This document shows, piece after piece, positions 53,101 to 63,508 of a stretch of DNA of 64,000 bases; the stretch's first letter is position 1, and every line of letters begins with the position of its first letter. This DNA comes from Rhynchopus euleeides. Lineage: Eukaryota; Euglenozoa; Diplonemea; Diplonemida; Diplonemidae. The notes below the pieces were generated by a model, which worked only from the letters and a program-made list of their open reading frames with translations, had not been told where the DNA came from and did no database searches. Location of the stretch: NCBI GenBank assembly GCA_963210315.1, contig OY723274.1:1612001-1676000 (forward strand), read 5' to 3'. Position numbers and translations under genes: made by a program.

Positions 53101-54350
53101 TGCCCGAGGCTGTTCTGATATTCTCTCGATGCGACTCTCTGCCACGGCCCTGCTTCCACAAGCGCTGTTCCTCGCGCCTTGCAGGTTGAACAGCACCCCC
53201 TCTTCGCTGTTACCCGTGTGTGCCTTCTCTCTTCGGGGCTGCTCTGGCAGCAGCACACCGAATCTATCAAACTCCATCCTGTGTTAACTGTTTGCGGTGG
53301 GCACGGCATGCTGCTGGCCAACAGCAGAAGCCACACCTCCACCCCACCCCACTATCCAGCACGAGCCCCTGGAGGCAATCACATACCACGGCATCTCTGA
53401 TGCCAGTGCCTTCTCTTTGGGATTCGCTTTCTCTCTCTCTCTCTCTCAGAATCTTGCAGTGTGAATATCCTCGCAACCATATTCGCACACTCGCCGCTCG
53501 TGTGCGCAAACTAAACCCGAACTATTTTCACAGGTCATTCAAGACGCAAAGTGTTCGCTTGACGAAGCGTAGTCCGGAGCTATTATTTATTGGTTCCTGT
53601 ATCAGAGTGTTTCTTTGCCTTATCGCGTCAGGTGGATGATGGTGCTCCAACGAGGAGCTTCTTATGATCATGCACCGCTTGCTGTCACGCACACAACAGC
53701 TGTTGTGACTTGTCAAATTCGCACAGCACACTTCCGCAGTCCTTATTATTTAAGTGCGTTTCGTGCGATCAACGAAGATATCTTCTCGGTCATCGGTTCT
53801 CCTTTCGATTTCTTTTTCAACCGCTCGTGCGCACACAACAAAACCCGGACTCTCTTTTTCGATGAATCATCCCGGGAAAAAAAACCACCAGTTCCCATTC
53901 TGTGAGGAAATTCCTGCATTGGTCACCTCGTCAGGTCTTTTTCACGCCGCACCCATCCCCCCCCTGCTCGTTGTGCCGTCGTTTTTCCAGATCCGGCGTC
54001 TTTTATATTTTTGAAACACTTCCCCCACCTCGCGGTGGGGTGTTCTGCGTTCGAAGAGCACGCATCACCCCCTCCTCTGTTGGGAGGTTCCACGGCACCG
54101 CCGCGTGGCAACAACACATGTCCCGCGGATTTGTTTCCCACCAAACCCACCCGTCAGGCCCCGAACGGGTGAAAAATGTACGGTCGAGCCGAACCGATCG
54201 AGCTGCGGCTGTGCTTCATCCCCAGCAGGATAAAGAGGAGCAAAAAAAACGTGTCAACAAATAGACATCTGCTTCCAAAGCTGATTTGTTGGCACGCAGG
54301 CCCCCTTCTCCCCAATATGTTGGAAAAATCACTGGATGTCAGACACAGCC
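50141..54350. other. Long gene-poor region
   Basis: No gene could be supported in about 4.2 kb. There are CT-rich tracts (51055-51140, 53424-53448) and G or C runs (52022-52033). The 175-codon frame at 52208-52735 has mixed codon use and no recognisable domain. Bases about 52400-52490 resemble 21085-21170. Confidence 0.4.
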
Positions 54351-55890
54351 TGCACAACGAGTGAAGGGTGATCGTTCTTGTGCTCCCTTCTACTTCTATT
54401 TCACTTCCCCCCACTATGTTGAGCACCACGCCCTGGCCTGATGAAGTGGTGAGAGTGGGGGAGGCGGGTGGAGGGAGGGATGGGGGGATCGCAGTATCCC
54501 AGCAGCAACAAGGCACAGAGAGTTTCACTCCCGCTACCTCGCCCTCCCCCAACCCCACCACCCCCACCACCACCCGCACAGCATGTGCGGTTGAGTGAAA
54601 AGAAGACGCACTCTGCATGTTCTTCCCTTCCCCGGCGTCGCTCCACCCCCTCCCATCCCGCCTGCATAACGAGTGAAGGGAGATCAACCCTGTGCTTCCT
54701 TCTAAACGGATTTGCCAGGACAACGCTGGAAGATAAGGGAAAGTGGGACTTAAAGGCGGTGGCACCACCCTCGGTGCGGCACGAGCTGCGCCTGCGGATG
54801 TCCTTCCTCGAACAGAATAGCTGGCTGACATGTGTGCCACACACACGAGGCGCCTCGGTCTGGAGCGACGCGTCGAGCACAGCGTGGGCGGCGATCGCGA
54901 TCGAGGGGACGTCAGAGAGGGTGTCGCAGGGAGTGTTCTCCGAGCAGGAACGCGGGGCGCACATCTTCCTGAAGGAGGCTTACGCGGCCCTACAGGGACT
55001 CAGACTCATCATCGCGAGCGGGTGCACAGTGCGCTGCTACATCGACAACCTGCCGCTGGTGCACTGCCTCGTAAAGGGACACTGCAGCAACTTTCGGGGA
55101 AATATCCTGCTACAACACATCGTGAACACTGCGACGGCTAAGAATCTCACGCTGGATGCGGTGTGGGTCCCGACGACAGAGCAACGCGCGGACTGCTATA
55201 CGAGAGGGGCCGTCCATCCGGCGCCGATCCCACTCGATGTCACCCTTAGACCAAATGCAGCAAACCAGACCGCTGTCTTCCACAACAGCGCCCCTCGGAC
55301 GAGGGTAGTGTGGAAGCGTCAACGCAAAAAAGAAACCAAAGCAAAAAGTGCCGAACAAAGCGCAGTGACACTTTTTCAGCACACTTCGATGTGGGCGGAA
55401 AGTGTCGCGTGCTTGTTCGTGCCCTTGTGCTCCTCACTCACGACACCATCATCAGCAGGAGTGTGAGTGTGGAAGCGTCAACGCAAACCCGATCCCAGGT
55501 GGAGGCACCAGGTCCTGGGCACGACCTTAAACTACCTAAGACCTAGGGAAGTCGTAAAACTCAACCCCACACCCCGAGGGCTCCCCCAGGCTGGTCCGCC
55601 TGGGCAACGGGGTCCCAGTGCATAGCACGGAGCACTGGGACAAAAGAGGGTCCGCCTTTTTCCGTCAACTCTGACATGGGGAGGGACAGCTGGAGCCACT
55701 GGCGGGGTGCTGTGTTGACTTCAGGGGGCTCCCAATGTGCTTCGGCACACCGGGTTCTTGGCCTGCGGCGGCATGGTAGTCGGTCAGAGAGGCCAGCGCT
55801 TGGTCGGGGACTACTCAGAGAGGGCGTGTGCGGACTTCAGGGGGCTCCCAACGTGCATCTGCACACCGGGTTCTTGGCCTGCGGACGTAG
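54351..55890 (+). mobile_element. Retroelement fossil with DIRS/Ngaro- or Ty3-type RNase H, and structured 3' region
   Basis: The coding remnant at about 54720-55260 shows the RNase H order SDASSTAWAAIAIEG, HIFLKEAYAALQGLRLI, CYIDNLPLVHCL and WVPTTEQRADCYTRG, carrying the expected Asp, Glu, Asp and Asp. The HI-x-LKE and IDN spacing favours tyrosine-recombinase retroelements, but Ty3 kin cannot be excluded. Upstream, CCTGCA(C/T)AACGAGTGAAGGG is directly repeated at about 54349 and 54659. Downstream, GTGTGGAAGCGTCAACGC is repeated at about 55308 and 55467, and a 10-bp-stem hairpin lies at 55612-55641. The element is incomplete and broken. No polymerase was seen. Confidence 0.6.
55717..55882 (+). 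repeat. About 48-bp direct repeat, 114 bp apart
   Basis: CTTCAGGGGGCTCCCAA, then GCACACCGGGTTCTTGG and CCTGCGG, occur at 55719-55767 and again at 55833-55881 with few changes. Confidence 0.85.
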
Positions 55891-56128
55891 ATTGCCTAAA
55901 GGTTTAGAAACCGGCCGAGCCCGTGGGGGTGACGAACGTACTGCCGGCCCGGGATTGTCAAGGTTCTTTCCCCAGATGGCTCACCAGTACCACCAAACCA
56001 CACGGAGAGCAAAACCGCCGGGGAGGGGGTGGGGGAAGGTGGGAAGGGCGGCATGCCGAACTACAGCAAGGATGGCCAACAATGCGATCACTGCAAACAA
56101 GGCATGGGACACAAGAGGGAAAAAAAAA

Positions 56129-56328
56129 NNNNNNNNNNNNNNNNNNNNNNNNNNNNNNNNNNNNNNNNNNNNNNNNNNNNNNNNNNNNNNNNNNNNNNNN
56201 NNNNNNNNNNNNNNNNNNNNNNNNNNNNNNNNNNNNNNNNNNNNNNNNNNNNNNNNNNNNNNNNNNNNNNNNNNNNNNNNNNNNNNNNNNNNNNNNNNNN
56301 NNNNNNNNNNNNNNNNNNNNNNNNNNNN
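56129..56328. other. Assembly gap of 200 N
   Basis: This is a run of exactly 200 N after an A-rich stretch. The true length is unknown, and a repeat copy may lie inside. Confidence 0.98.
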
Positions 56329-56348
56329 CCAAATCAATACTTGTCCGA

Positions 56349-56454
56349 GGGGCTCGCTACCGGTCACAGCTCGTCACAGATCGTCAGTCAGTGGGGGGAA
56401 GTGGGCCGTGACTCACTTTTTCTCACTCAGTCACATCTGGTAGCGAGGGCCCCC
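56349..56454 (+). mobile_element. About 106-bp MITE, copy 4
   Basis: The ends are GGGGCTCGCTACCGGTCAC and TGGTAGCGAGGGCCCCC, with CGA on both sides as a 3-bp target duplication. It lies 20 bases right of the assembly gap. Confidence 0.85.
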
Positions 56455-58325
56455 CGAGTATGGCAAAAGAAAAGAAGGGCCGCTGTTCGGACGCCAGGCC
56501 CCTGTGGCCCACAGTTCACGCTCTTTTATCCTTGTCTCTCCACCTTGTCTATCTGCCCTGTGCAGCGAGAGAAAGCGGAGTGATGCCGCCGGCATCCCGC
56601 GGGGGGCAGATGCCATGTATGTGTGTGTGTGGCGTGCGTGCTGTATGCAATGTGTGCAGCGGCATTGCCCAAAAGGCTGAGCCCTGCCTTCCAGCCCAGA
56701 TGCCCGCAACATCATCCAGCACCTGCCGAATCCCCCACCCCCCCGCACATGGTGGCCGCCCTGCGATGCACCCCTTCCGCACCCTTTCTGTGCAAGGGGA
56801 GGGCACTCGCACATGGTGGTCATGGTGCTCTTTCTTGTGACTACTCAAACCTCCTCCCAGGCCCTTCTGTGAGAGCGATTTATCCTCCTACCACTTGGTA
56901 CCGTGCCCGCCGTCATCATCAGTATTCCTTTTGTGTAGAAAAGAGAATGTGGCATCCAGTTTTAGAACAACCAGGCAGTATGTCGTGGTGTAGTGGCCAC
57001 GCGGCTGTACATCCAGGTGCACTGCTGCTCATTGTATGTTACATCGACAACTCCCCCAGGTTCGAACCTTTGCGTGGTCACGTTTGTATGCGCCACCAAA
57101 GGGAGAAGAGTCAACCAAGGCGGGGGAGGCTGTCTGATCGTTTTTTGCTCAGTTTGCAGCAGTGGGGTGTAATTCACCCTAACCTACAGGACAGGGGTGA
57201 TTCATCACAGCTGAGGCAGCACGTTTGACACTGTATGAAAGGCCGCCTCGTGTACTTTTTTGATCACCTTCATGCACTTCACAGGACAGCAGAGACAGCA
57301 TGCGCTCAACGACAAAAAGTTTGTTTTTTGGACAGTTGCTGGACAGGGTGTTCATGACGTAAAGCGAAAACTGCAATTTTGTTTCTGATCACCCCCACCT
57401 GCACCATGAACGTAACGTGCCGCTAACGGAGACCATCCTCACATAGCATCTTGCGTGCGGCGCCTTGTGCCATAATCACTGAAAGACGCACTGTTGTGCT
57501 GTGAAGTGGGTGCGATCCAACAAGCCATTCCACTGAGGGTCAATGGCACTGTTCCAAAAACACATCAAACCTCGCATCCCTAATGCTATTGGCAGGAGCG
57601 ATACATCCCATTTGAGCTCAGATCGCACGTTCGATAATCCCCAAGCCTCGAACACGCAGCAGATTACGCCGCGGTTTTGACGGTGCTTCGAACGTATCGG
57701 CGACAGCAAATCATCTCATATTCCCTCACAAAACAAGATATTCTCGTGCAGACCGTGCACGAGGGACTTGGGAAAAAGGGACAGCACGTGGGTCAGAACA
57801 TACAGGGCCACAGTGCAACGAACCAGGTCACACTTCTACGCGCCAATGCCATTGTTCCTTTCGCCAATGTGTCTTCTCCATCATCAGGCAGGTACGTCGG
57901 CAGGCGGTGCTTGGAGTGCACGATCGTCCGGTGGTTCCCGTGTCGTCCGTTGAGAGTATACACCTATTTTCACAGTTTGCACAATGCCCTGGCATTTGAT
58001 GCGAACGCTACTGTTACGCATGGCCACATCATGGCGGGCCACATTCTTACCATGCACACACCTCACGCGGTGATGCGTGTGTGATTTGTACAGCGGAAAG
58101 ACTCCACCCACACCGCACACTAAGCAAGTATTATGCGCAAAAAGGAAACCCCCGAACCGTGAAACATGTAATGTCTTGTCGGTGCACATAGTGGCACGTG
58201 GCGTGGTGCCTGCTGTGCCACGTTATGGCATATTGCCAAGACCCGCCTAATCCTGAGATTGGCCCGGTTTGACAGTCTGAGCAGGTCGTGTATGTGCCCC
58301 CCTGATGTCTTTTCATTTTTTTTAC
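56455..58325. other. Gene-poor region with a diverged repeat relative
   Basis: No gene is supported. At about 57235-57390 the order CACCTTCATGCACTTCACAG, GCGCTCAACGA and GTTGCTGGACAGGGTG follows that of the 215-bp repeat, so this is an older family member. Confidence 0.45.
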
Positions 58326-58540
58326 CAGTTACGAGCGACGAAGCGTAGCGAAGTCGCGAAGTAACGAAGGAAATCGTACGACTGAAGCTTTATAAGGACC
58401 ACCTTCATCATGCCACTTCACAGGGGCTTACACAGCCTTTGACACAGGAGTGTGCGCTCAACGAAAAGTAGCCCGGATCTGCCCTTTTGCAGTTGCTGGG
58501 CAGGGTGTTTCTCTTATTGTAGCGAAAGGAATACGATTTC
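58326..58540 (+). repeat. About 215-bp dispersed repeat, copy 2
   Basis: It is nearly identical to 41845-42055 (a 3-bp CAT insertion and a few substitutions). Both copies begin at CAGTTACGAGCGACG and lose similarity after TACGATTTC. Confidence 0.85.
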
Positions 58541-59555
58541 TTTCTGTGCATTTTTCTGGAACTCGCGACGCACGACTATAGTGAAATCGGGAAGCACTCG
58601 ATACTCATCACAGCTCTCCAGCAGGAGACATGGCCAAATATTTCAAGTCGTTCAAAACCAACGTTGTCGAAACTGCAAACGGATCATTCATTTCTGCCCA
58701 TTCCCCAAGACAGACGATCAGAAAGGCGATAACCCCAGTCACCCCATCGCAGCAACAGCCATTCAGAGACCGCTGTGGCACACTTGACACAAGAAACATC
58801 GTTCAAAAACCATTCTTTGGTGGGGTAGGTTTGGCAGACCCCACACACACCCTCCCCGAAGCATTGCCTCGCACTTTGTGTCTTTGGGAGAACCCTCCCG
58901 AATAAGTGAAACGTTTTCTGACACATTCTCTCTCTCTCTCTCTCTCTCTCCCTGTAACCCTTGCAGAAAGAGTATTGATCCTGTTCCAACGCAACCGTCG
59001 TGAAGCGCGACATTCTTCATATCGCTGTGCCAGTACAGCGCTGTTACAGAATGAACAGAATGAATGCACCGAACCCGGTTGGGTGACAATCGGCGATAGG
59101 CGATTCTCCGCAGGATGGGGGGGGGGGGGCTTTTTTGAATTGGACACCGTCCCGATGAACTGAAACACATGCCTTACAGAAGAGGAGCCTTTTTCTTGAA
59201 CATGATAACAACAGCCAGGGAGAAGAGCATAAACCGTTATTTTATTAGCCCCGCACCTTTAGTTACGGTGTGTGAAGGGGGGGTGTGGGGGGGGGGGGGG
59301 GGCTTTCCAGGCAGATGAACGAAATTAGGGGGGGGTGTGAAAAACAGCACACCCCTTCTTTTGTTGCAATCGTTCTTTTTTTCAAACTTCAAACCGGGTT
59401 TGGCGCACAAACAACGCCTTATCTTTTTCAAACTAAAATTGGCAGGCAGCGGGTTGGGGGTTTTCCTGCGGGACAACCGCACTGGGCAGCGGCCCGTTGG
59501 TATGAAACAGAACACCGCAGATCCAGGGGGGGGGGGAGGGGGGAGAAGTCACCAC
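58541..59555. other. Gene-poor region
   Basis: It contains a (TC)n tract at about 58926-58950 and G runs at about 59117-59128, 59277-59303 and 59525-59542. No supported gene. Confidence 0.4.
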
Positions 59556-59603
59556 CATTCCACCATCGGGGCCTGCCGTCAGGCAGGCCCCGATGGTGGA
59601 ATG
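59556..59603. repeat. Perfect 22-bp-arm palindrome with 4-nt loop
   Basis: CATTCCACCATCGGGGCCTG plus CC at 59556-59577 is perfectly complementary to 59582-59603, with a GTCA loop. Two more GATGGTGGAATGAT copies follow nearby. It would form a very stable hairpin in RNA or single-stranded DNA. Confidence 0.9.
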
Positions 59604-59717
59604 ATGCCACGCGTGGATGATGCCACGATGGTGGAATGATGGTGGGGTGAAACACACACTACCACCTCATTCCCCACCATCCGTTGCCAGGGCCGAAGAG
59701 AGTATGGTTTTGCAGGA

Positions 59718-59960
59718 ACCGATGCTCACTACCGTGGCCTCCGGCGGCTGGGGGGCTCCGCCCCCCAGACCCCCCTGTGGCGTAGGTCTCGTACTCAAGT
59801 CACTCGATTCCCGTCAGGTCAGGGAATCCAACCACTCCAGTAGCCTCAGGAGGACTCAGCCACTCACACAGAATCTGTACGCCCACACTGAACAGATGTT
59901 CACTACCGTGGCCTCCGGCGGCTGGGGGGCTCTGCCCCCCAGACCCCCCTGTGGACCATG
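59718..59960 (+). repeat. About 62-bp direct repeat containing a GC hairpin
   Basis: CACTACCGTGGCCTCCGGCG, then GCTGGGGGGCTC(C/T)G and CCCCCCAGACCCCCCTGTGG, occur at about 59727-59784 and 59899-59957. Each holds a CTGGGGGG / CCCCCCAG hairpin. Confidence 0.85.
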
Positions 59961-62488
59961 TAGCGTGTGCCCGGCTAGTAACCAAGCCCTTGCGCTTCGA
60001 CGGCCGTGGCATATCAGGGGGTAGCGTCGAATCATGGTACCGAAAGCCTTTTTTTGGTTTCCTTCGGCACCCGAGGATGGCGCGAGCGGGAGAGGAACTG
60101 CGGAAGGAACCCAGCGCCTCACACCGTCCACCGACGGGAAAGTTAAGTAACAACACGAGCGCGCGCGAAAAATCGACCCCTAGCGTTTTCCCACCTGATC
60201 CCCCCAAAACAAGAGCGTCCGCCCACCTAATCTCTAAAATTGAAAAAGTTAGCGACAGGCCTGGATCGTGGGCGCGCGGCGGCGGTGGCGAAGCCGCCGC
60301 CGCGATCGAGTACGAACCATATTTTACTGCATGGCCACCACTTCCACCCCCACCCCCCCCCCCCCCCCCACGACTGACCATCATTCCACGAGATCTCGGA
60401 ATTCAGAAAGTTAGCGACCAGCCTGGCACCCGCCCCAACCCAATCCAACCCAACCCCTTCCAAGCACAGGGATGCTTCTCTTCTGTTATTTGCTGCTATA
60501 ACCGCTACAGCCCTTCGACCTACCCTATATAGCCTCCACTCCCCAACCCAACCACGACCCCTCTCTCGCAAAGGCACGCCTCGTGTACCTACCGATCTAA
60601 GGACCCACTCGCACAGTGTCACTCATCATTTGCGGGGGGTATTTTAAGCGGGTAGATACATGGGCTCGCAGTGGAAGGGAGGGGAGCGGGGGGGGCGCGC
60701 GCGCGCCGTAGATAGCTGTGCATGGCACAGTGTCGGCACTTCTTCACACCCCCATATTTTTGTTCAGCACGCAGGTCATTTCTTTTTTCTCCCCCACCAC
60801 CACCCGTTGATCCCCCCCCGTCCGCAGGCCCGATCTCATAGCTGGCTGTGTTTGGAGGTTTTCTTCCCCCCCCCCCCCCTCTCTCTTGGCAAGCGTGTCG
60901 CTGGAGTGCCCCCCTCGCCCCCAACAAAACAACAAGTGACAATGACCAGCAAAGCAGGCCGGCAGAGATTGGGCAATGAAAATTTCTCTAACTCTCTCTC
61001 CTCTCTCTCGTCCAAGTTGCCCAGTGTAGAGGGACAGTGCTCCTGAATGCGTGGGGCTCCCGCCTGCTCGAGAAACGCTGTGGCACAACAGTGGGACAGA
61101 GGGGGGGGGGGGGGGGGAGGTTGAGGGAGGGTGGAGTTGTCGGTGCATCTGGCTCTGCCTGCAAAGAGGAGTCCTCAGTGCACAATCGGAACCTTGGGCG
61201 GCTTTGCAGGATTTTTGGCAACAACACCCAACCAGCCCCGGGAGGGCGGGTGTGTTTTTCTGCAGCAGGTATCTGAGAGTGGGGTTTGCCCGGTGTCTCA
61301 CAATGCATTTTATTGTAATGCACTGAGGCAATGCGCGTACAATCCCGCATTGCAACACACATTGCGGTCCCCTCCCGTCGCCGACTCGCATCTGTCGTCT
61401 GTTGGTTCTTTTCACTTTCACTTTCGTGATGCAATGGTTTTTCGGGTTTGTTTTTGTGCGTGTCATGTGAACACGATTCTTTATTCTGGCAGAACACCGT
61501 GTATTTTGCCCAAACAAGCATGCTTGTCACAGCGAAAGAGACAGAGGGTGCGTACGGCGTGCGCAGTGAGTTTGAGAAACACCTTCTTCGATACCCTCTT
61601 CCGCAGGGACAGAACACACTGCCACTCGTACGCACCAGCCCGACAGCCCGGACAGCGTTCGGTACCCTGCATACACGCATTTCAGGCACTGTTCGTGCAA
61701 AAAAGAAGAGCGCACCGCGACGTCTATTTCTTGTGAAGTTTTGGAGGTCACATGAACTCTTGCGAGATGGAGTCGAGTATTATTTCGACTTTTTTTTGAT
61801 GTGTTGTGTCGTATGTCATACACGTGGTGTGATTGGAAACGAGACTGCGGCCCACCCTGCGACTCGCTTTACCCTTTTCCCTTTTGTGTTCGTCTCGCGC
61901 AAACATCCAGTGCTCCCCGCGCAGATTCGTGTGGGTCGCATTCGACAGTAGCGTTCAACGAAAAAGAGAAAGAGATCGCCAACCAGCAGTCAGAGTCGCA
62001 GGCAAGGAAGCTCTCTGGTTCTCCATTTATTTTGGCAGTTCGGCCTCGCTGGAGAAGCTTTTCCCTTTTGCCTTTTTGTTTGCTGGAAACTCTTGCGATA
62101 TACACACACGCACCCTCACACCACTCCGCCAGACTGGGGGCAAACCAACCTTAGTCATTGTTTTGTCGTCGTGTTTTGCTGTCACAGATAAGCTTAGGCT
62201 GTGTTGGGGATGTGGGGAGTGGTCGTATTTAAGGCACCGCAGCTTCATCCCCCCCACCCCCCCCCCCCCCTTTGGACGCGAAATACGGCTGAAGGCGTTT
62301 GAAGCGTTGCGGAGAGGGCTTGTTTTGTGTGTCACGAAAATCACACATGCACGGGGGGGTTGGGAGATGCCTCGCGCAACAACCACCAACAAGTTCTCTA
62401 TATATCTCTCTCTCTCTCTCAAGTGATTTGACAACGTGCCGCTGGCGTGCTGCCCCCCTTGAAGCTCCAGCCTACGCAAGCACAGACG

Positions 62489-62519
<31 letters not shown>

Positions 62520-63508
62520 CCTCTGTTTTTGTCGCCCCACGGCAGCATATTTTTCACAACACAGACCGAGCATCACATCACTAGATCTCGGGACACCTGC
62601 AATATTTTGAGCGAAAAGGAAGTCCGATCCCCGGTCTCTGGACCCACCCCCACCCCTTCTGTCTCTCCTCCCGCCCACTCCTCTCAGATAAGTCGTACTT
62701 TTGTGGATTGCCTGGCGAGATGCATCACGGGCGAGCTCTGCCCCTCGATTTTGTTGAGAGGGTAGGGGAGAGTGCGGGCATGGGTTCTGCCGAAGGCGGA
62801 TGTGCCGCAGAAGCCTTGCAAGCCTCCTGTTTGGTGCCAGGGCATGGGAAATCTGCTGAGGGGGGGTGGGGGGGGATGTGTCTGTCCGACCCTGACAGAT
62901 ATTTCAACCTCCAAAAGAATAAAATCACGGCGCAGAACAAGATATACCCAAGCTCTGTCAGCCTCCATGGGGGCTGGGTTAAGACGTACATATCGCCATA
63001 AAAATGCAATATTTTTGTGTGGCTTGCCGGACGTCACACAGCAGGCAATGTATGGCTTCAGTCAGGGTGGGAACACCCCGATGCAAAGGCGTGGAAGAAG
63101 GAGAGGCAGGGAGTGACGGCGGCGCTTATTTTTGCGGATACCAGATGCCCGCCGGTGAGGTCGGGATGATTGAGATGCGGTGGTTGGGATGGTTAGTGAT
63201 TTGCGCCCTGCAGAGGCCAGACGGGTGCAGCCCCCGACCCCCCACCCACCCACCCACCCACCCTTCGCCAAACCAATTGCCGATCAGATATACATTCTAC
63301 TCCGAACCCCCCCCCCCCCCGCCCTTTGCCAGTCCCGTGGGAGGGGGGGGGGGGTGCCGTGTTGTTGTGTCGTCTCCCCCCTCTTTATCACCCCCTCTCT
63401 CTCCCTCTGTTTTTGTCGCCCTTCGGCAGCATATCCTCCGCCAACCTCCCCACCGCTGGAAGCGCCCCCCGCACTCGCAGGAGAAGCAAGAGCCGTGCAG
63501 CTGTCATC
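59961..63508. other. Gene-poor region leading to the last gene
   Basis: No gene is supported in about 3.5 kb. Landmarks are a GC hairpin at about 60272-60302 (CGCGGCGGCGG / CCGCCGCCGCG), a direct repeat AAAGTTAGCGAC-(A/C) at about 60244 and 60408, (TC)n tracts at 62405-62420 and 62500-62522, and long C or G runs. The phrase CCCTCTGTTTTTGTCGCCC followed by CGGCAGCATAT occurs at about 62519 and again at about 63403, just upstream of the next gene. Confidence 0.4.

Noticed and set aside
56990-57085. tRNA-like segment (GGTGTAGTGGCCACGCGG and CAGGTTCGAACCTTTG)
   Set aside because: The A-box and B-box-like stretches are present, but no consistent acceptor, D, anticodon and T stems can be drawn. 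At best it is tRNA-derived debris.
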